Assembly: GCF_029168945.1 (NCBI RefSeq)
Contig: NC_083605.1
Location: forward strand, 21,589,280 to 21,653,279
Reading direction: 5' to 3'
Source: Cannabis sativa
Taxonomy: Eukaryota > Streptophyta > Magnoliopsida > Rosales > Cannabaceae
DNA: 64,000 nucleotides
The notes under the pieces are model-generated. The model was not told the DNA's origin and did not search any database. It saw nothing but the letters and a program-made list of their open reading frames with translations. This document shows positions 56,386 through 64,000 of this stretch, piece by piece; the stretch's first letter is position 1, and each line of letters starts with the position of its first letter. The translations under genes were made by a program, and so were the position numbers.

Positions 56386-56394
56386 TTATCCAAA

Positions 56395-57550
56395 TCAGGC
56401 AAATCGGCCTTCACAATTGGGGTAGTTCATGTGAGGGGGAGCTGGGTTCAGTATGTCGTACCCACTTCTATTGGCCCCCAACTCTCACACAAGGCCCAAA
56501 AGAGAGGAATTTAACCTTAAAATGAACAGCTATTATTAATTGAATAGGCCCAAAAACTAAATGGGCCTAAATAAAATCTATCAAAAACTATGATATTTTA
56601 TTTAGCAACAACAACCTATATGCATCTATAACAAAATTAAACATATAGGCTCACACAGGCACACATTTGGATGGATCCTATCATGTTGCTAGGTCATACA
56701 CAGATAAAAGAAGATTTTAAAATTTACCTGTTACAAATTATTTACTTGACGTATTGACAATTGAATCATGGGTTAAAATCAGATCATTGGATCTGTAAAC
56801 AAGTTAACCATGACAATTTAGATCAAGCAATAATAGGTTTTATAAAACTTACATACAAGCTAAAACACATACTCCTGCAACAAGATGAATTGGATAGTTG
56901 GATGTAGGAATTATTTAATTTTAAATAATAATTTTGGAAAATAATTAAATAATAAAAAAAATTAGGTTTTTGTTAAAATAAAATAAAAAAAATTAAAATT
57001 AAACCTACAATTTTTGAAAAATAGGTTTCAACTAACCTAAATATCATTTCAAAAATAATTGCTAACCACCTTTTAAATTTTTAAAGTTATTTTATAAATT
57101 AAATATAAAATAAAAAAAATAAATATTTTTCAGATTTTATAATTTAATTTAAATAAAAAATAACAAAATTTAAAAGTTAGCAAAATATCTTACTTCTATT
57201 TAAAATTACATGATTATAGTAATTTTATTTTAAATTTCAATAAGCTCAAATAATTTAAAAATTAATTTAAAAAAAATATTTAATATCTGACCTTTAAATT
57301 TAAAAAAAACTAAGATAAAATAATCAAATTTAAAAATAAGATATAAAATCAAGCAAAAAGATAGATTTTTACTTGTTTTCAAATTCAAATTACACTAATA
57401 TCTAAAATTAAATTTAAAAAATTCAAATTAATTTATTTCTGATATTAGATTTAAAAATTGAAAAGTAAAAATCAAAATACAAAACTACACAAAAAATTGG
57501 AAGTTAATTCCATGAAATAGCATGAAAAATCGAAGAAAAATGAAAAAAAA
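56395..57550 (-). other. Leader of element A between element F and the palindrome cluster
   Basis: Begins with a block conserved with C (GTGAGGGGGAGCTGGGTTCA, then GGCCCCCAACTCTCACAC, 56400-56515). From about 56900 it is A-rich with no coding signal. Confidence 0.6.
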
Positions 57551-57554
57551 AAAA

Positions 57555-57780
57555 TGCATGCAGTACGGACGGTATGCAATGCATACCATCCTAGGCATGC
57601 ACACGAGCGGAATGGGCTGAAAGACACGCTCACGGATGCTGCTAGCAGCATCTACGCGCGCGTAGCCCAGCCCCAGGCACACATGGTGCCTTCAGACCGA
57701 GAAATCTCGGACAAGGGGCTGTCCGAACCCGCACACGACCGAGAAATAAGGGATTCCCGCGCATGTGGGTGAGTGATGTC
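57555..57780 (-). other. GC-rich cluster of palindromes in the leader of element A
   Basis: Within about 160 bases: GGTATGCA/TGCATACC (57571-57587), GATGCTGCTAGCAGCATC (57635-57652), CTACGCGCGCGTAG (57652-57665), GGCAC/GTGCC (57676-57690), CCGAGA/TCTCGG (57697-57710) and GGACA/TGTCC (57709-57724). It lies some 250-500 bases into the leader from the primer-binding site, in a sequence otherwise very AT-rich. A 72-codon open frame crosses it but has no family resemblance that I can see. Confidence 0.7.
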
Positions 57781-58035
57781 ACCCTGATATTTTTTAAAAC
57801 TTCAAAAATCATAACTAATTCAAATTAAATCAAAATTGAGTTCTGTAAAAAAGTAAATTGCTTAATTTTTCCCAAACTATCCAATAAAAATAATTCCAAA
57901 AACAGATATTCAATTATTTTACATGAAAATTCACAAACATCAATAAATCATCATAGAACACACAAAACAACATGATACCATCCAAATAACAAACAAATCG
58001 TTTTAAGTCCAAATTTCTTGCAAGCAAATCAATTA

Positions 58036-58052
58036 CCATGGCTCTGAGGCCA
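58036..58052 (-). promoter_or_regulatory. Primer-binding site of element A
   Basis: The minus strand reads TGGCCTCAGAGCCATGG, two bases inside the 5' LTR. Two bases differ from the TGGTATCAGAGC form. Confidence 0.75.
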
Positions 58053-58054
58053 GT

Positions 58055-59960
58055 TGTTGGATATTATTTTACTAGGATCTTAGATCTACTCACAAGTATG
58101 TCGATTAACACCCTAATTATGAACTTCTAAAACGATTATAAAATTAAACACATATAAAGTATGAGAACCCTTACATTGGCTGCAACGGAATAAAATGTAT
58201 CCTTCCGTTCAGATCTCTAATCCTTGTATCCTTTCTGTCGCAGAGTATTATCAAGATTTGAACCTGGATCTCTTTCTCTCCTTTCTTTAGTGTTGAATCT
58301 CCTTCTTGTTGAATGTCTTTCTTCACGATCTTCCTTACTATGATTGAGGTATTACTTGCTGTGTGTGGGCACTACTCTATCACTAAGAGATTCGAATTAT
58401 TCAAGGGAGAAGAAGGAGTGAAAGGTGGCGGCTAGGTATAGAGAGAAGGCTCAGGTTTTTCTCTGAAGGAAACAAGATGTGAAAGTCTATATTTCTTGAA
58501 GCCTTCACTATCTATTTATAGCATACCACATAGAGTTAGGCTTGAATTATTTGGCATTAAAATAATGAAAATATCAGATGATATTTCCTATAAAAGTGGC
58601 CGGCCAAGGCTATATGGATTTGGGCCTCACTTTTGCAAATTTTGCAGTGTTATCAATTCTGCATCTTACTTTCTCAAATATGCCAATTTTTAAATTCAAC
58701 CATTTAAAGGCTAATTCTAACTATTTAATAACTATAAATAATTATTAAACAATATTGTCATTTATCATATTTATTAATTGAACCATACAAAGTATCTTAA
58801 TTAACAAATATGCCCTAAAAACTCTTTCTTTACAATTTCGCCCTTACTTAGTGAAAAATTCACAAATAGATATAGTCTAATCCGAGAATTATAATTGATT
58901 AATCAAAACCAATTAAATGAGTCTTACAAGTAATATTGTCTCAACTAGTGGGGGGACCATGGGTCTATATAACCGAGCTTCCAATAAGCAGATCAAGAAT
59001 TTATAATCTAAATTCACTTACTTATTAATTCTTCGTTGAATCCACGCATAGAACTTAGAATTGCACTCTCAGTATATAGAACGCTCTATATGTTCCACCA
59101 TATAGACACGTCATGAGTTATCCATTGTTATAATCCTAATTTTATTAATGATCCTCTATATGAATGATCTACACTGTAAAGGGATTAGATTACCGTAACA
59201 CCCTACAATGTATTTTATCCTTAAAACACTTAACCCTGTATAAATGATATTTGAGCTATGTGAAATGAGTACTCCACCATTTATTTTCGTTTGGTCAAGC
59301 TCGAAGGAAATCATTCTTTTACTTTCTATTCGCCAGATAGAAGCTATAGATTCCATATTTATGTTAGCGCTCCCACTCAATTGCACTACCGTGTTCCCAA
59401 AATGTACGTATCACCCTGACCCAAAAGTAGGCTTAACTAACAAATCAAAGAACACGAATAACACTCTTGAGATTGAGCCTGATCAAATTAGGATTTAGAT
59501 CATTTGATCTAGGATCAACTAGGCGATATTGACTTGAATAGATAGTACGCTAAGTTTGATTAAATCTATGTCAAAGTTCAATATCGGTCCCTTCCGATGC
59601 ATACTCCATGCACCCAACCTGAGCTTTACTTTAACCAATACTCTGGAAAGAACATAGCACTTCTCCAAATGCAAGTAAACTCTGTTGTAGATTATCATAT
59701 CAGTAAAACCCTGTGTCTGATAAATCTAGGAATCTTTATTCACATAGTCATATTTACTTTCCAATGTGTTGACAACACAATAAATAGGATTAAGTATGTG
59801 AAAAGGGTTTGAAATGAATTTATAAATCAAATAGACAAGCAATTGATAAGATGAACCAAAACATACACAAATGAATGAAAAATACTTCTGTTTCTTTATT
59901 GATGTTGAATAAAATGGATTACATTGAATTGGAGTTTTATTTAGGGCATAAAACCCAACA
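58055..59960 (-). repeat. 5' LTR of element A
   Basis: Plus strand TGTTGGATATT to AAACCCAACA. TATAAATA on the minus strand at 58513-58520. The flanking GGTGA at 59961-59965 matches 13172-13176. Confidence 0.94.
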
Positions 59961-59965
59961 GGTGA

Positions 59966-61780
59966 TGGGGTTGGTGCCAAGGAAGTTAAAGGTGGAGGTA
60001 ATGTTGGTGCATCTGGTGGTGGAGTGTGAGGTTCTGGTGAGTCAGTTGTCAAAGAAGGCAAGGAGGTAGTTGGTGGGGGTGTAAATGAGAAGGTTGCTGA
60101 TGATAAGGTCTTATTTGATGAAACTAAAGAGTCTACTGTTGCTGTAACTGAAAAGTTGGGTGATAGTCAAGGTATGAATGATAGTATAACACTATCTGCT
60201 CTAGAGAAGATCAATGATATTGAGGAAACCATTGCTAAGGTATTTTTATGTTTGTTTTTTGTAATTGTCATGGATTATTAAAGTATTTTTCTTTTAGTTG
60301 TGTTTTATTAATTTTTTTAAACTATTTTATTATTTTTTTTATAGGGTAAGGTGTTGAACAATGAGAAAATGGTTCCCCATGAGAAGAATAATGCAAAGGT
60401 TCCATGTTATAAATGTTTAATATGTCATTTTGTTTATGTACTTCTTCTTATAACTTTTTAGTTTATTTTCTTATTTTTTTTTTTTGTAATTGTGTTTGTT
60501 GTGTTTGTTGTTAGGGTTTGAGTGGTATGAAGGATTTTACGCCTAAGGTTGTTAAAAGGGCTGTGAAGCCTAGATCTATAATGAAGAGTCCTTACACAAC
60601 AGATTTTTGTTCGACCAGCAGTGGTAAACGAAAGGGTGAAGTGTATGGATTGTTTTTCGTTTTCTGGTGGACTGATGCTCATGCCAGATGAACTTCAATT
60701 TAAATCATTTGAGCAATGGTTTAATGTTGGTTTCAATGATAAAAGCAAATTGAAGAAGTTCAAACAAGAGTATCGAATATTGAAGGTGGCGTTAGATTTT
60801 GTTATTGTGAAGATTGACGATAAAATGTGGTTTTACGATTTGAGAACCCCGAAGAGGAATTTATCATGCTCGGATAGTACTTTTTTATGATATATTAATT
60901 AAATTTATTTATTCTGTTTGTTTTGAGTTTTTTTGTGTGTTTATAATATCTGTTTTTTTATGTTCTACATGGTGCAACATATTGATGTGTGCTTTTATTA
61001 CTTGAGGAAGCAAATTAAGTATGACAAAAGTGTGAGGGTTGCTGCCAGCACCACTGATTTTGTTTTGCAGCACACATATTTGATTTGTACAATAAGTTTT
61101 GTGCAAAAGATGAGGATATTAATTCTGTTTTTCGGGATACTAAGGCAGCTGCGTATATTGATGGGTTTGGTTGGTTGTGTGGTAAACCATGGATCGTTTT
61201 AGATTTCATGCTATTTCCAGTAAATGTAATTGCTTTGGCACATTGGATTTTGTGCATCTTTGACATCAAGATGAGATGTCTTAAGGTGTGCAATTCTTTG
61301 AGGCGTGGAATGTATAAGGACAATCGTAGTTTTGTGAATGCATTTGCTATTATTTTGCGCCATTTGATTATCTCATGTAGATTTCTATGGTCAAAGGTCG
61401 AATATTGACAAGAGCACTGATTATTTTCAGGGAGTGAAGGATACAGATCCTTTGGAAATTGTTTTTTTTAGATAAATTGCCTCAACAAGATCAGTGGTAA
61501 CTATATTGTATACTTTATTATTTTTTTTATTAACTATTTAGTTTACAATGGTTCTGACTGTGTTATTTTTATTTTGTTTTGTAGTGACTGTGGTGTATTC
61601 GTTATAAAGTATGCTGAATACTTTATACATGAAATGATCAACCATGTCCCCAAAACTTTGAATATGGATTTTGTTCGAAAGAAGATGTGCGTTGAGCTTT
61701 TCGTGCATGCTATGAAGAAGGAGTTGAATGAATATGAATCTGGTTCAGAGTTTACTGAAAAAGATGCCCAAAGCTACTAG
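59966..61780 (+). pseudogene. Ulp1-type (C48) protease segment of the split DUF1985/Ulp1 gene
   Basis: Exon pieces: 59966-60239 (continues the exon cut at 13176 in frame, then one TGA near 60029), 60345-60398, 60515 to about 60888, about 60970 to 61490, and 61585-61780. The conserved fold is readable: PDELQFKSFEQWFNVGFND, KMWFYDL, QHIDVCFYYLRKQIKY, GFGWLCGKPW, the catalytic histidine and aspartate in AHWILCIFDIKMRCLKVCNS, and the catalytic cysteine in SDCGVFVIKYAEYF. Splicing QQDQ before the 61585 acceptor rebuilds the CDCGVF motif across the junction. Several frameshifts (near 60640, 61070 and 61380) make it a pseudogene. Proteins of this family would cut SUMO-like modifiers; the transposon-borne ones have no established role. 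Confidence 0.8.
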
Positions 61781-62414
61781 TGGAGCTTTGAAGATTGGAT
61801 GATTAGTTTTACAATCACGATCTGTAGTTTGGATAATATTGTTGTGTTTTTCTGATGTTTGTAATTAGCACATGTAGTATTTTGCAAACTTTAACATGTA
61901 GCTTTTGGTTTTATATTTTTTTGTGATATTTTGGGTATATGTAAGTGTTGTGTGTGCAAGGCTTTTTTTTGGGAACACTTAATCAGGTGGTGACATGTTT
62001 TTTTTGATGGTATATGAACCTTGTATGTTTGGAACCTTATTGTGGGTAAATAGAACTTTTGTGTACTTAAATGTATGCTATTTTTTTATGTAAGCAACTA
62101 ATAAGTTTACTTTTTCAAACTATGATCAATCTAATTAAAATGGATATTTTTTTTTCAGGTAACAAATCAATATCATCAGATAATATTTTTGTATACAAAT
62201 CGATATAAGAGGGTAACAGGTACATATTTTTTTTCAATTAGTGTGAGGATTCCAATAGGTATATATTTTTTTTTTTTTTGTGAAAAATGCATATTAATTT
62301 TCATTCGAAGATCATTATAACAAAATATAAAAATTGAAATAGATGGACATGGGTAACATGTTTGTTTATTTTTTTTGACAAGTTTTTGTTTTTGTAAAAT
62401 GAGAGGAACCATTA
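61781..62414 (+). other. AT-rich region 3' of the Ulp1 gene
   Basis: No gene. T-runs at 62148-62156 and 62261-62279. GGGTAACAGG-like words occur twice (62211 and 62349). I looked for terminal inverted repeats of a Mutator-like carrier here and at 200-300 and found none convincing. Confidence 0.4.
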
Positions 62415-64000
62415 TGTAAAGACCGCATATGATTAATACTTTGAATTATTAAATAATTAGGGTTTATGTATGAGATTAAATTAATATTTATGAAATGTAT
62501 ACTTTGGAAATATATTTAATATCATATATGTTATTATGCTATTTAATGTAAATTACTTAATTTCTGTGTTTGTGTTCGGAAGCTGTGGATAGCGACGTTG
62601 GGCCTTTAGAGAGTCACATTTTGTAAGTTTAGAGTATTATTATCGGGGTTATAATTACCAACTTACCCTTAGTAGTTGGATAGTATTGGGATTTTGGCTA
62701 AGGGCAATTTAGTAAATTGTCAAGGGAAGATTTTGTCTTATTTGGTCTCATTTAGAGCTGAATATAAGTTTAATTGAATTAGAAATTCAATTATTTTATG
62801 TGTGAAGAAATAAAGAGAATAACCTAGAAAACCATTTCTCTCTTTCCCTCTTTCTCTCGAATTGGTAAGAACCAGCACCAAGCTGGAATTTTCTCAGCCC
62901 AATTCAGTAAGTTTCTGTTGTAATTGAAGCTCCAATTCAAGGTAAAACCCTTTTGCTTGCCTTCTTTGATGTTCTTTGATTCTACTTTAAGTTTGGGTTT
63001 GTGGTTTTGGATTTTAAGGGGCTGTGAGTGTATTGTTGGTTTGATTTTCTTTTCTCGAGTTAGGTATTGATTGTTTTGAGTGATTAGGGCTGAATTAGTT
63101 GGTTATTATGAGGTTGTGATAGAATTTGAGTTTAAGAGGTCAAGTTGGAGCTCTAATGGTGGATTAAGATTTTGCGTGAATTGTTGTATTCTGTTGCTTG
63201 GATTTGGTTTATTATAGTGCATATAGGTATTCTGGAAGTTATTGCAAAGTTTGGGATTGATTTGAAGTAAGGGGATCGAAATTTTTGTTCCCAGCTCAGA
63301 ACCGGTCGACCGGTTCTGGGAAGCCTCTACCAACCGGTCGACCGGTTGGTACCCAGGAACTGGGGTTCCGGTTGGGGCTTTTTCCCGAGCCCTAGTTTTT
63401 CCCGTTTTTATGTAATTTAGGGTATTGGCATCCTATTTATCGATAGGGTTAATCTTAGTTTCAATTTTAAATGCTCGATAAGTGTTTTAGCGTGTCTCTC
63501 ATCAAATTCTGAACATTATGGTTTAGGGCCCTGTAAAGCGTCGAGCTGCGTTTCCACTCAGGCTGACCGCCACACTTGAGCACGGAACCAGGTAAGATAG
63601 CATAAGAATATATCTATATATATGAATATATGCTTGTTTTAGATATTTGCACTACTAGCACTAGTTTAAATGTGATTTATAGAGTGTTAGTATAGTGTTG
63701 TTTATAAATGTGGTTACGGTGTTACCAACACGAGTACCAGGGGTACATCGTGCATGTAGTGCAACACTTAGTAGCTTCCGGGAGTACAGTTATGGTCCTA
63801 CCAACACGAGTACAAGGTTGGTACTTTAGTGCATTTGGTACAGTGGTCATACTTCCCTTAAGAATGTTCTTATCCATTTGGTGAGCTTAATTATTGAGCT
63901 TAGGGCGGCTTAATCATAAAGCCGGCATCGCATTATTTTTATTTATATATCTTGCATATCTTACTGAGTCTATTGACTCATCAGTTTGCTACCTTATGTA
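62415..64000 (+). repeat. Probable Ty3/gypsy LTR, cut by the window end
   Basis: A change in composition begins at TGTAAAGACCGC (62415), a TG start of chromovirus LTR style. The sequence then has U3-like text, a region with splice-like and pyrimidine-rich blocks (62830-62960), two palindromes (63297-63351), and near 63710-63850 the repeated phrase TACCAACACGAGTAC. No coding sequence. The partner LTR lies outside the window, so this is an inference from texture and the TG start. Confidence 0.45.
63297..63351. repeat. Two long perfect palindromes with a shared core
   Basis: 63297-63318 (22 bp) and 63328-63351 (24 bp) are both perfectly self-complementary. They share the core AACCGGTCGACCGGTT (63300-63315 and 63332-63347) but have different outer arms (CAG/CTG and TACC/GGTA). 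Confidence 0.85.

Larger units (their letters stand above)
13177..59960 (-). mobile_element. Element A: Ty1/copia LTR retrotransposon, host of the nest
   Basis: 5' LTR 58055-59960 and 3' LTR 13177-15081 (about 1.9 kb each) lie in direct orientation and are bracketed by the duplication GGTGA (13172-13176 and 59961-59965). The primer-binding site is 58036-58052 and the polypurine tract 15082-15095. Copia domain order (protease, integrase, RT, RNase H) is read on the minus strand between 18260 and 15111. Its own sequence is about 10.6 kb once E, the MITE, B and F are removed. I count roughly 60 LTR differences by eye, about 3%. No gag with a zinc knuckle was found. It interrupts an exon of the DUF1985/Ulp1 gene. 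Confidence 0.93.

Noticed and set aside
200..62300. Terminal inverted repeats of a Mutator-like carrier of the Ulp1 gene
   Set aside because: I compared 200-320 with 62150-62420 and found no convincing match; the ends may be lost or outside the window.
1..64000. An endogenous pararetrovirus or another virus
   Set aside because: All RT domains sit in LTR elements with gag/pol order, primer sites and target duplications of Ty1/copia or Ty3/gypsy type; no movement protein or coat protein of a plant virus is seen.

Overview
The window is plant nuclear DNA, very probably from a eudicot: it is AT-rich, its introns are short with GT..AG ends, and almost all of it is LTR retrotransposon. The species cannot be named from the sequence. 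I see no ordinary host gene. What can be read is one old, broken, multi-exon gene of the DUF1985 / Ulp1-protease type (the kind often carried by Mutator-like elements) lying on the + strand across about 60 kb, blown apart by retrotransposons that are themselves nested inside one another.

Layout: 1-225 is a chromovirus reverse transcriptase scrap. 953-1785 is the DUF1985 end of the gene. 1786-11707 is element G, a decayed Ty3/gypsy chromovirus (minus strand) with a truncated 5' LTR. 11708-13176 holds the acidic/coiled middle exons. 13177-59960 is one Ty1/copia element (A, minus strand, target duplication GGTGA) and everything nested in it. 59966-61780 is the Ulp1 protease end. 61781-62414 is AT-rich flank. 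62415-64000 looks like the start of another LTR cut by the window edge.

Nest inside A: a solo copia LTR (E, 18266-20151, duplication AAAGC, opposite orientation), a Harbinger-like MITE (21440-21932), a Mutator-like short element (F, 54908-56385, 9-bp duplication) and a Tat-type gypsy element (B, 22121-54888, plus strand, duplication CCTAG). Inside B sits copia element C (31259-52592, minus, duplication TAAGG). Inside C sits a second Tat-type element D (38511-50091, minus, duplication AATTT). Every junction has a 5-bp duplication, and LTR-LTR divergence counted by eye falls in nesting order (A and B about 3%, C about 1.6%, D under 1%).

The most interesting content is in B and D. Both carry gag-pol with two RNase H domains on one strand. 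Converging with it from the opposite strand is a three-exon gene for a protein of about 650 residues, with a domain like Pfam Transposase_28 (putative gypsy-type transposon) and a long coiled coil. Exon boundaries, the 240-nt second exon and reading phase are the same in both copies. Upstream of this gene lie two tandem long hairpins, and between the two convergent genes is a short hairpin; all three are conserved between B and D. Element D has an uninterrupted pol but a damaged gag. Element B has a collinear gag-pol frame broken only by stop codons. The two copia elements A and C have long AT-rich leaders and no recognisable gag.
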